A stretch of 11,205 nucleotides of DNA, from NCBI GenBank assembly GCA_002495025.1, contig DADP01000022.1, positions 9,528-20,732 on the forward strand. Direction: 5' to 3'. Of the stretch, positions 1 through 5,634 are shown piece after piece (position 1 is the stretch's first letter; every line of letters begins with the position of its first letter). Under the pieces are notes generated by a model that did no database searches, had not been told where the DNA came from, and saw only the letters and a program-made list of their open reading frames with translations. The position numbers and the translations under genes are program-made. Source of the stretch: Desulfurococcaceae archaeon UBA285 (GTDB lineage Archaea; Thermoproteota; Thermoprotei_A; Sulfolobales; Desulfurococcaceae).

Positions 1-354
1 GGTATTCCACCACTACCTGGATTTCTAGCGAAACTATTATTATACAATGCACTCTTCGAGTATAATCCAGTAGCCGCTATATTAATGATTATTGCAAGCT
101 CTATTGGACTACTATCATACATGAGGCTATTCTACATAGTAGTACTGGGTACACCAATAACAACAAAGAAGAAAATAGATTTCAAAGCAGGCATGTTCGC
201 CCTGGCTGTACTATCACTCGTTATTATAGCAGTGGGTATAGTATTCCTACTGGGACCAGAATACCTAGAACTAGTATTTGGCTCGTGTGCATCTCAAACA
301 ATAAATATCGAGGAATACATTATCAACGTCGCGAATAAACTATACTTGAAGTAG
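1..354 (+). CDS. ND2/ND4/ND5-like proton-translocating membrane subunit, C-terminal fragment
   Basis: The reading frame is open from base 1 and ends at TAG 352-354, so the N-terminal part of the gene lies left of the window. The first residues, GIPPLPGFLAK, match the conserved loop of the antiporter-like subunits of complex I, Mrp antiporters and membrane-bound hydrogenases (family motif roughly GIPPLxGFxxK), which sits just before the last transmembrane helices. Two hydrophobic segments follow (about residues 20-50 and 60-80), then a short polar tail. By family these subunits move protons or sodium across the membrane and belong to large respiratory or antiporter operons; which complex this is cannot be told from the fragment. 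An internal ATG at 85 is not the real start, because the conserved motif lies upstream of it. The gene converges with riboflavin kinase, leaving only five bases between stop codons. Confidence 0.75.
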   Translation, partial: GIPPLPGFLAKLLLYNALFEYNPVAAILMIIASSIGLLSYMRLFYIVVLGTPITTKKKIDFKAGMFALAVLSLVIIAVGIVFLLGPEYLELVFGSCASQTINIEEYIINVANKLYLK

Positions 355-359
355 TCTTT

Positions 360-728
360 CTACTCAATACATATTTCAATTAAATCTCCATCTCTAACCC
401 CCAAGAAATCTCTTAATTTAACACTGGCTACAACCTCTACTACTCTACAGTCATGTCTAGATGCAAGAGGCCTCAATACAACAACTCTAACTCCACGAAT
501 CCAACCCTTATACGCTACTGCACTACATAGACCCGGTTCTGGTGGATTAATAATTACTGGCTCCACTCCCTTCAACACCTCGTTGTAGCAGTTATCTAAG
601 ACTATATTTAGTGTTCCAGGATAGGGTTTACCATCAAGTAACCCCTCAAATAAACCACTGTATTTCTCGACGAAATATCCTCCCCTACCTATTCCAGAAG
701 CTACCCTCCCCTGTATGCATAGTGTCAA
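360..728 (-). CDS. ribK: CTP-dependent riboflavin kinase (archaeal RibK, DUF120)
   Basis: This 122-residue protein matches the archaeal riboflavin kinase family, which makes FMN from riboflavin using CTP rather than ATP. Visible family marks are the glycine-rich segment GIGRGGYFV (residues 12-20), the block KPYPGTLNI (34-42), the RP element (86-87) followed by H92, and a C-terminal strand LGVRDGDLIEI. It is the single-domain form, without the N-terminal winged-helix domain fused to RibK in some archaea, and is slightly shorter than typical. The start is TTG at 726-728: an in-frame stop lies just upstream, and a GGTG(A) Shine-Dalgarno sits 9-10 bases before the TTG. It lies 91 bp downstream of the aldehyde oxidoreductase on the same strand, with T-rich DNA and a possible separate promoter between them, so they need not share a transcript. 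Confidence 0.9.
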   Translation of the reverse strand: MTLCIQGRVASGIGRGGYFVEKYSGLFEGLLDGKPYPGTLNIVLDNCYNEVLKGVEPVIINPPEPGLCSAVAYKGWIRGVRVVVLRPLASRHDCRVVEVVASVKLRDFLGVRDGDLIEICIE

Positions 729-747
729 TTCTACAATTCACCTTTCT

Positions 748-765
748 ACTACTATTATAACCAGA
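748..765 (-). promoter_or_regulatory. Possible TATA box for ribK
   Basis: On the minus strand the sequence GGTTATAATAG (about 752-762) lies some 25-30 bases upstream of the riboflavin kinase TTG. That position would put the transcription start almost at the coding start, leaving a very short leader that may not contain the whole Shine-Dalgarno. This is a weak call. Confidence 0.3.
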
Positions 766-776
766 GAGAAATAGGA

Positions 777-798
777 TTAGAAAAGAGTAAAAAGTAGT
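777..798 (-). terminator. T-rich stretch downstream of the aldehyde oxidoreductase gene
   Basis: Read on the minus strand, the DNA 22-43 bases after the oxidoreductase stop is ACTTTTTACTCTTTTC, a run of pyrimidines with short T tracts and no hairpin. Crenarchaeal transcription commonly stops at such T-rich stretches, so this may separate the oxidoreductase transcript from ribK. Confidence 0.35.
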
Positions 799-819
799 AA
801 TCGTGGTGGTTGAATGGTT

Positions 820-2646
820 TTACTTTAACTCAACTATTTTCTCGAGTACTGGTATTACATAGTCTAGTTTTAGTTTTTGTAGTGTTTCCTTTCTTGGTAT
901 TCCACGCTCATCCCATCCTCTCATTTCATAGTACATATCTAGCATTTTATTGTATTTCTCAAAGTCTAGTTTCATACCGGTGTATGGTCCCTTGGTTAAT
1001 GGGTGTTTAAACCACCTTATTGGAGCATAGTCCATTTCACGGCTCCAATCTCCGTGTTCTCTTATCCAGTACGCTCTGATCAACGAGTATATTCTATTGG
1101 CTACTACTCTAATGTCGTCTAGTGTCCATGTTACACCAGTAGCTGCTGTCAACAACTTGGGGTAGTATTCTAGGTCTAATCCTACTTCAACCCATGGTAG
1201 TCTACAAGTTGTCAGCGACTCGAACATTCCACCTCTCATGTCTTGTAGGAAGACTACTCTCTCAACCTTTTCTCTCGTATATCCAAACCTGTCTGTTCTA
1301 ACCTCGTATGCTATGACCCATGCGTCTTTGTGGTGTGCACCAATTGGAGAAGTACCATATGCCAATGCCATTGCGGGGGCCGTGTGGCAGTCGTATGCTG
1401 ATACTTCTAATCCCTTGACGTGTACTGCGAATTCTTGTGCTTCTTTTCCGAGGCTGCGGGCCATTCTCATTACTCCTTCTGCTAGGAATGCGCCGAGGCC
1501 TCTCCTATATGATATATCTATTACTAACCTCTTGATCTCTCTGTAGTCACCCCACTCTAACTTCTCCTCGACTAGTTTTCTCTCACTTGCCTCCATGTAG
1601 AATCCTAGTGAGTTGCCTAGGCTTATAGTGTCTACTCCCATTTTATCTGCTAGTTTGTTTATTTCTCCCACACGTCTCAAATCACTTAGGAGAATATTGC
1701 TTCCAAGCATTGCCACGTTTTCATAGTCTAACTCGCTCTCTTCGCTTGAGTCGTCTAGTATTACGTTTCCACACTGCATATTGCAGAATGGACAGCCCCT
1801 CCTAGCTATTTTGATCTTTTCCATTAAGTCTCCACTAATAGACTCGTACTCCTCCCAAACACCCTCTCTAAAGTTCCTTGTTGGCAAGACACTGTTTTGC
1901 TGGCTCCAGACAATAGTGGCCATTGTACCCTGTCTAATCCAAAAGTCGTAGTTGTCGCTCTTCATGATTTTTTCATATGCTTCCTCAGCAATCTTCCTGA
2001 ATTCTTCTTTGTTGGCTATTGGCGGCTCTTTAGAGCCCTTTACAACAATGGCTTTGAGTTTCTTACTACCCATTACAGCGCCGACGCCTGGTCTACCACC
2101 ACTCCTACCCTTCTGTGATATTATAGTTGCATAGCGTACGAGGTTTTCACCAGCCGGGCCAATCAATAGTATTCCAACATTTCTACCGTGTTCCCTGATC
2201 AACTTGTCTTCAGCTGTAAACGTGTCTAGACCCCACAAGTCCTCGGCGTCTCTGAATTCTACTTTTTCGTTTTCAATATACAGGTATACAGGCTTCCGCG
2301 AAGCACCCGTTACCACGATTGCATCATACCCGCTTCTCTTCAAGTGGAAGCTAGCCATTGAACCCAGGTTTCCATCTCCATATCCAAGTGTCAATGGGCT
2401 CTTAGTTGCAACCTGGATTTTACCACTACTTGGAGCTGGTAGCGAGGATAAGGGGCCGTTAGCTATAACCAAGTGGTTGTATGGTGAAAACGGGTCTACT
2501 CCTATTGGGTTTAAATCCCATAGTAGCCTTATTGCGAGGCCTCTACCACCAAGGTATTCGAGGTATACTGATGGATCCAGTGTTATCTCTTTGACTTGTT
2601 TACTAGTGAGGTTAACGTATAGTACTTTACCCCACCATCCATTCAA
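820..2646 (-). CDS. Tungsten-dependent aldehyde:ferredoxin oxidoreductase family protein
   Basis: At 608 residues this is full length for the tungstopterin oxidoreductase family (AOR about 605, FOR about 619). These cytoplasmic enzymes oxidise aldehydes to acids and pass electrons to ferredoxin. The [4Fe-4S] ligands are the CPFCNMQC motif (C285, C288, C292) plus C481, matching C288/C291/C295/C494 of Pyrococcus furiosus AOR. Pterin-binding loops appear as DTISLG (339-344) and ESLTTC (476-481). Candidate active-site residues are E309, Y418 and H438/H439; their numbering is closer to formaldehyde oxidoreductase (E308, Y416, H437) than to AOR, a hint from spacing only. The start is TTG at 2644-2646, with GGGTG seven bases upstream; an ATG nearby is out of frame. 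A tungstate transporter operon lies 3 kb away. The substrate cannot be read from the sequence. Confidence 0.93.
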   Translation of the reverse strand: MNGWWGKVLYVNLTSKQVKEITLDPSVYLEYLGGRGLAIRLLWDLNPIGVDPFSPYNHLVIANGPLSSLPAPSSGKIQVATKSPLTLGYGDGNLGSMASFHLKRSGYDAIVVTGASRKPVYLYIENEKVEFRDAEDLWGLDTFTAEDKLIREHGRNVGILLIGPAGENLVRYATIISQKGRSGGRPGVGAVMGSKKLKAIVVKGSKEPPIANKEEFRKIAEEAYEKIMKSDNYDFWIRQGTMATIVWSQQNSVLPTRNFREGVWEEYESISGDLMEKIKIARRGCPFCNMQCGNVILDDSSEESELDYENVAMLGSNILLSDLRRVGEINKLADKMGVDTISLGNSLGFYMEASERKLVEEKLEWGDYREIKRLVIDISYRRGLGAFLAEGVMRMARSLGKEAQEFAVHVKGLEVSAYDCHTAPAMALAYGTSPIGAHHKDAWVIAYEVRTDRFGYTREKVERVVFLQDMRGGMFESLTTCRLPWVEVGLDLEYYPKLLTAATGVTWTLDDIRVVANRIYSLIRAYWIREHGDWSREMDYAPIRWFKHPLTKGPYTGMKLDFEKYNKMLDMYYEMRGWDERGIPRKETLQKLKLDYVIPVLEKIVELK

Positions 2647-2683
2647 ACCAATACACCCATATACAATATATACACGCCGGAAA

Positions 2684-2693
2684 GAATATATAC
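2684..2693 (-). promoter_or_regulatory. TATA box for the aldehyde oxidoreductase gene
   Basis: On the minus strand, GTATATATTC lies about 40 bases upstream of the TTG start. Transcription would begin near 2663, giving a leader of roughly 16 bases that still contains the GGGTG ribosome-binding site. A second TATA-like run around 2664-2673 is too close to the start codon. Confidence 0.5.
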
Positions 2694-2768
2694 CTTAAGA
2701 GAATAGAAGACACTACGAGAGACTTCACTGAGCTAGTTGTGTTTTAATACCCGTCAATATAGTATTAA

Positions 2769-2780
2769 TTTAAAAACCCT
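2769..2780 (+). promoter_or_regulatory. Promoter of tRNA-Ile (TATA element)
   Basis: TTTAAAAACCCT begins 37 bases before the first tRNA base, the right place for an archaeal TATA box. The same 12-base string recurs at 11127-11138 near the right edge of the window. Confidence 0.6.
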
Positions 2781-2805
2781 GGTAATCCATAAGTATTTTT
2801 AGTCA

Positions 2806-2879
2806 GGGCCCGTAGCTCAGCTTGGTGGAGCGCCCGGCTGATAACCGGGAGGTCCGGGGTTCAAATCCCCGCGGGCCCA
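2806..2879 (+). tRNA. tRNA-Ile (anticodon GAU)
   Basis: All parts of a canonical tRNA can be drawn by hand. The acceptor stem GGGCCCG pairs with CGGGCCC. TA separates it from the D stem (GCTC/GAGC). The anticodon stem CCCGG/CCGGG closes the loop CTGATAA, with anticodon GAT. A five-base variable loop follows, then the T stem CGGGG/CCCCG around TTCAAAT, and discriminator A. The length is 74 bases, the stems are GC-rich as in hyperthermophiles, there is no intron in the anticodon loop, and the 3' CCA is not encoded. The gene stands alone between two minus-strand genes. Confidence 0.97.
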
Positions 2880-2924
2880 CTCCTCACAAACCACATTAGT
2901 GTTGGAAACTCCTCTAGGTATATA

Positions 2925-3830
2925 CTACTTTACTCTCTTCTTGATTATTTCATGGATTTTTACTACTGGTATAGCTAGGTTTTCGCCATGGTCGTAGAAG
3001 ATGTCGCCTCCAATAAATACAATGTCTGGTTGCTGGGCTCTCATAACCAGTTTCTCCATGTTTGCTGTTTTCACTAGTGGTAGTGTCTTTAATGGGTTTT
3101 TCATGTCGTGGATTATGAGGTCTGAGGCACTGTTTTTCTCTATGTATCCACTATCTACTCCTGTCAACCTATAGGTATTAGTTAGCAACTCGATTGCTTT
3201 GTGTGCATCGCCTATTGTCATAAATGCTTCTTCTATTGCGGTTGTTGTATTGCCGTACTGCCTTGTATCTAGTATTCTACACTCACTAGTTATCGTCTTC
3301 GGCTTACAGATTACCGTGTTGTATTCTCCTATTACACGGTCTTCAAAGTATACTTTTCCATTATCTACTTCTAGTAGTAGTAGAAACGGGTTTCTAGAGA
3401 CAGTACCTCTATCGACAATTAAAGCTATTCTCATCATGTTTTCACGTGCAACATCAGCTACTACTTCTGGCTTGCTTGTAATTGCAACTGGTAATGTTAC
3501 ACCATTAATATAGGAGTTTACTAGTCCAACATTAGCTAGTTTTCTCAGTTCTTCACGTGTAAATATACTTAAATCAATATTGTCTAATCCACGTAGAACA
3601 TATTCTACAATGTCTACTACTACACTGTATCCATGAGTTACCAGCGCGTCGCCCTCAAAGTCATACATTAACTCTACCAGCTCGTATTCTGGCGGCGGGT
3701 CTCCCTCACCAGCGTCTTCTATTCTAGACCCATTGATGAATACATATCCATACTTGAATCCACTACTACTCAAAAACCACGTGTTTTTAAGCAGTGTTTT
3801 CGTCGCCATACCAGATGCCAATTTCAACAC
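2925..3830 (-). CDS. Amidohydrolase-like protein, shortened, apparently without the catalytic metal site
   Basis: The two ends resemble the beta-sandwich that flanks the barrel of amidohydrolases. At the N terminus, residues 16-60 read like the composite-domain start (KYGYVFINGSRIEDAGEG). At the C terminus, residues 222-247 (LTGVDSGYIEKNSASDLII, then HDMKNP) match the usual G-x-I-E-x-G-x-x-A-D-L element. The middle is short: 301 residues against the usual 380-450. The place where a family member would have PGxxDxHxH reads GDALVTHGYSVVVD (60-73), with only one histidine. Few other histidines remain (H210, H241, H281, H293), so a normal binuclear metal centre is unlikely. A striking well-formed tail follows (QPDIVFIGGDIFYDHGENL, 267-285). 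The start is GTG at 3828-3830, with AGGAG six bases upstream. Function is unknown; a degenerate or repurposed hydrolase is inference. Confidence 0.6.
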   Translation of the reverse strand: MLKLASGMATKTLLKNTWFLSSSGFKYGYVFINGSRIEDAGEGDPPPEYELVELMYDFEGDALVTHGYSVVVDIVEYVLRGLDNIDLSIFTREELRKLANVGLVNSYINGVTLPVAITSKPEVVADVARENMMRIALIVDRGTVSRNPFLLLLEVDNGKVYFEDRVIGEYNTVICKPKTITSECRILDTRQYGNTTTAIEEAFMTIGDAHKAIELLTNTYRLTGVDSGYIEKNSASDLIIHDMKNPLKTLPLVKTANMEKLVMRAQQPDIVFIGGDIFYDHGENLAIPVVKIHEIIKKRVK

Positions 3831-3868
3831 CTTTTCTCCTAGAAACCAATATAGTGTTTAATACGAGT

Positions 3869-3880
3869 GGTTTATTAATC
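3869..3880 (-). promoter_or_regulatory. TATA-like element for the amidohydrolase-like gene
   Basis: On the minus strand GATTAATAAACC lies about 40-50 bases upstream of the GTG start and would set a transcription start near 3848. The same 11-base core (ATTAATAAACC) is upstream of the Gdt1-like gene at 5496-5506, which supports a real promoter element. Confidence 0.4.
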
Positions 3881-3934
3881 CTCATATCAACCTGGATCAT
3901 CACTTACATCAGGCTATCCGCTGTTAATCATCGG
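3880..3934 (-). ncRNA. Possible second C/D box sRNA (weak)
   Basis: Directly after the better candidate at 3944-4004, the minus strand holds CCGATGA (3934-3928, C-like), CTGA (3912-3909, consensus D'), the spacer TGTAA, GTGATGA (3903-3897, consensus C') and ATGA (3885-3882, poor D). Guide lengths would be 15 and 11 bases. The outer stem is poor, only CC/GG next to the boxes, and I could not match either guide to an rRNA from memory. It also ends against the predicted promoter of the downstream gene. This may be chance or a decayed copy. Confidence 0.25.
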
Positions 3935-3943
3935 CTGTAGAAC

Positions 3944-4004
3944 GCCGGGTCGAACGTGTCAACAATCATCATTATTCAGGCCGCCCATCGACTCCATCCC
4001 CGGC
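3944..4004 (-). ncRNA. Candidate C/D box sRNA guiding 16S rRNA 2'-O-methylation
   Basis: On the minus strand a 61-base unit has the archaeal C/D guide layout. The outer stem is GCCGGG (4004-3999) paired with CCCGGC (3949-3944). The C box is GGGATGG (4000-3994, degenerate, sharing two bases with the stem as in a kink-turn), followed by 14 bases and a consensus D' box CTGA (3979-3976). Then come the spacer ATA, a perfect C' box ATGATGA (3972-3966), a 12-base second guide, and TCGA in the D position (3953-3950). Guide bases 3981-3990 (CGATGGGCGG) can form ten consecutive pairs, one G-U, with the universal 16S sequence CCGCCCGUCG. The fifth base before D' (3984) falls on the equivalent of E. coli C1402. 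Eukaryotic snR70/U43 guide the same site. The terminal boxes are imperfect, and the rRNA sequence is recalled, not searched. Confidence 0.62.
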
Positions 4005-4006
4005 TA

Positions 4007-4013
4007 TTTATAA
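4007..4013 (+). promoter_or_regulatory. TATA box for the SAM hydroxide adenosyltransferase gene
   Basis: TTTATAA is a near-ideal archaeal TATA box, 52 bases before the GTG start. Transcription would begin near 4036 and leave about 22 bases of leader, containing the GGTGGTG ribosome-binding site (4047-4053). Confidence 0.55.
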
Positions 4014-4029
4014 CTATTAGAATCAAGGA

Positions 4030-4041
4030 GTAATAAAATAC
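4030..4041 (-). promoter_or_regulatory. Possible promoter for the C/D box sRNA
   Basis: On the minus strand TATTTTATTA (4040-4031) lies about 26 bases before position 4010, so transcription could begin just ahead of the sRNA outer stem at 4004. It overlaps the expected transcription start of the gene on the other strand. Confidence 0.35.
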
Positions 4042-4058
4042 AGTATGGTGGTGTACAA

Positions 4059-4868
4059 GTGAAGAAGATAATAGCGTTAATGACCGACTACGGATATAAA
4101 GACCCATATGTCGGTGTTTTGAAAGGAGTTATTAAATCAATAAACCCCGACGCTGAAATAATTGATTTAACACACGGTGTAGAGAGACACAATATACTAG
4201 AAGCAACAGTAATGCTGGCTGTTTCAGCAAGGTATTTCCCCAGAAATACAATATTCGTTGTAGTAGTAGACCCTGGTGTCGGCGGGGAGAGGAAGTCAAT
4301 TGTTATAGAGACAAACAACTACATCCTCGTAGGCCCAGATAATGGATGTCTCTCACTACTAGCAGAAATAGATGGTATTAAAAGAGTATTTGACGTGTCG
4401 AATTCAAGGTATAGACTGCCAGTAGTATCGTCAACATTTCACGGTAGAGATATTTTTGCACCAGTAGCAGCATGGATTAGTCGTGGAATACCACTAGAAG
4501 AAATAGGAGTGGAATTAAAACCAGACGAGATAGTGAGAATGAAAATTGAAAAACCAAGAGTAGACTTGGAAAACAGGGTTGTCGAGGCCTCAATACTATA
4601 CATTGATGTATATGGAAACATAATGACAAATATTGACGAGTCACTACTACAACAAGTAAAACCAGCACTGTGGAGTAGTATACAAATCTCAAATTATAGC
4701 AGAGTATACGAGTGTAAATACGTACCTAGTTTTAGCTGGGTTAGAGAAGGAGAGCTAGCATGCTATATTAATTCATGGGGCTACTTCGAGATAGCTGTGT
4801 TTAAAGGAGATGCGAGTAGACTACTAGGTGTTAGACAAGGAGAGAGATTGAAGTTAAAGTTCTCCTAG
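4059..4868 (+). CDS. SAM hydroxide adenosyltransferase (DUF62 family)
   Basis: This 269-residue protein matches the S-adenosyl-L-methionine hydroxide adenosyltransferase family, relatives of the fluorinase and chlorinase, which split SAM into adenosine and methionine. Visible motifs are MTDYGYKDPYVGVLKG (8-23), DPGVGGERKS (71-80), VGPDNG (91-96), TFHGRDIFAP (126-135) and the C-terminal-domain motif YIDVYGNIMTNI near residues 187-198. The Asp-Arg-His triad described for the archaeal enzyme appears as D71, R78 and H128 with similar spacing. Length is typical for the two-domain family. The start is GTG at 4059, five bases after GGTGGTG. It has its own TATA box and converges with the Gdt1-like gene, leaving seven bases between stops. 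The cellular purpose of these enzymes is not settled. Confidence 0.92.
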   Translation: MKKIIALMTDYGYKDPYVGVLKGVIKSINPDAEIIDLTHGVERHNILEATVMLAVSARYFPRNTIFVVVVDPGVGGERKSIVIETNNYILVGPDNGCLSLLAEIDGIKRVFDVSNSRYRLPVVSSTFHGRDIFAPVAAWISRGIPLEEIGVELKPDEIVRMKIEKPRVDLENRVVEASILYIDVYGNIMTNIDESLLQQVKPALWSSIQISNYSRVYECKYVPSFSWVREGELACYINSWGYFEIAVFKGDASRLLGVRQGERLKLKFS

Positions 4869-4875
4869 TTTAGAC

Positions 4876-5445
4876 TCAATATCCGAGAATGTATTCAACT
4901 ACTACTAGGACACCAATAAACACCATTACCAATCCAGCATATTTCTTGATTTTCAACCAGTCTACTCTACCCTCAATATACTTGGCGACAAGTAGTCCAG
5001 ATATATTGGCTACTCCATACCCCAACACACCGCCAATCAACACTATTAATGGATTATCGTAGAGCATAGAGAGAGTGAAAACAGTTATCTGGGTTTTATC
5101 ACCCATTTCCATGAGGAAAACAGTGAGGAATGCAGCTAGTACACCATATAAACTCGTTTTTTCTTCTTCCTCCTCTTTACCCATTATCATCCAGAATCCA
5201 ACTCCAATAAACAGTATTCCAGCCAGGATCTTCAATATAGACAAGTCTACCATACTCCTAGCAATAAAGCCGACGACGACAGCAATAATATTTGCAAGTG
5301 TAAAACCAAGAATAGACGCGCCGACTACTTGTATAAATCTACCTGTTTGAAGAGCAAGTATAATTGTAGATATCATTGTTTTATCTCCAATTTCAGCTGT
5401 AAATACTAGTCCTATTGACAACAACAACGTTGTTATTGAGTCCAC
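4876..5445 (-). CDS. Gdt1/TMEM165 (UPF0016) family cation transporter
   Basis: This 189-residue membrane protein has the two hallmark E-x-G-D-K-[TS] motifs of the UPF0016 family, EIGDKT (18-23) and EMGDKT (113-118), in inverted-repeat halves of about three helices each. A charged acidic linker (GKEEEEEKTS, 89-98) lies between the halves. Characterised family members (yeast Gdt1, human TMEM165, bacterial MneA/Mnx) export manganese or calcium, usually in exchange for protons; that activity here is inference. The start is GTG at 5443-5445; only a weak GAGTGA-like ribosome-binding site precedes it. It is divergent from the tungstate transporter operon across 189 bp to that operon's preferred start. 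Confidence 0.9.
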   Translation of the reverse strand: MDSITTLLLSIGLVFTAEIGDKTMISTIILALQTGRFIQVVGASILGFTLANIIAVVVGFIARSMVDLSILKILAGILFIGVGFWMIMGKEEEEEKTSLYGVLAAFLTVFLMEMGDKTQITVFTLSMLYDNPLIVLIGGVLGYGVANISGLLVAKYIEGRVDWLKIKKYAGLVMVFIGVLVVVEYILGY

Positions 5446-5495
5446 TATATTTCACTCTCACTCTTAATCAATCCGCTCTTTGTAATCCAAGTCAA

Positions 5496-5512
5496 GGTTT
5501 ATTAATTAAACC
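5496..5512 (-). promoter_or_regulatory. Promoter-like inverted repeat upstream of the Gdt1-like gene
   Basis: GGTTTA-TTAAT-TAAACC is an inverted repeat with six-base arms. Read on the minus strand it contains ATTAATAAACC, a TATA-like element about 50-60 bases before the GTG start, giving a leader of roughly 30 bases. The same element precedes the amidohydrolase-like gene. It may be simply a TATA box or also a regulator site. Confidence 0.4.
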
Positions 5513-5563
5513 ATACAGGTGGAATCAACTCTCCCAGTAGGGTACTTGAAATAATGCATTTTG

Positions 5564-5573
5564 TATTTATTAG
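5564..5573 (+). promoter_or_regulatory. TATA box for the tungstate transporter operon
   Basis: TATTTATTAG is the best TATA-like element upstream of the operon. Transcription would begin near 5593, about 40 bases before the TTG start. A second TATA-like string (GTATAATG, 5605-5612) is too close to the start to leave room for the ribosome-binding site. Confidence 0.4.
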
Positions 5574-5580
5574 CTAGTAC

Positions 5581-5593
5581 GAATTTCTAATTC
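5581..5593. promoter_or_regulatory. Possible operator palindrome at the tungstate operon start
   Basis: GAATT-TCT-AATTC is a perfect inverted repeat with five-base arms and a three-base spacer. It lies over the predicted transcription start of the operon, where a repressor would block initiation. In AT-rich DNA a repeat this short can occur by chance. Confidence 0.25.
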
Positions 5594-5634
5594 AACATAG
5601 ATGAGTATAATGTGTTTACAACTCGGTGGACGCA

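Noticed and set aside
810..1010. Plus-strand reading frame starting at TTG beside a GGTGG string
   Set aside because: It lies almost wholly antisense to the 3' end of the aldehyde oxidoreductase. The GGTGG touches the TTG with no spacing, and the protein has no recognisable features.
2204..2698. Long plus-strand reading frame of 164 codons
   Set aside because: It is antisense to the start of the oxidoreductase gene, which has clear family motifs; the frame is a shadow of its codon pattern.
3981..4004. Simple hairpin in the GC-rich block as a terminator
   Set aside because: The GCCG/CGGC ends enclose a long region that does not pair, and no T tract follows. The C/D box reading explains the complementarity better.
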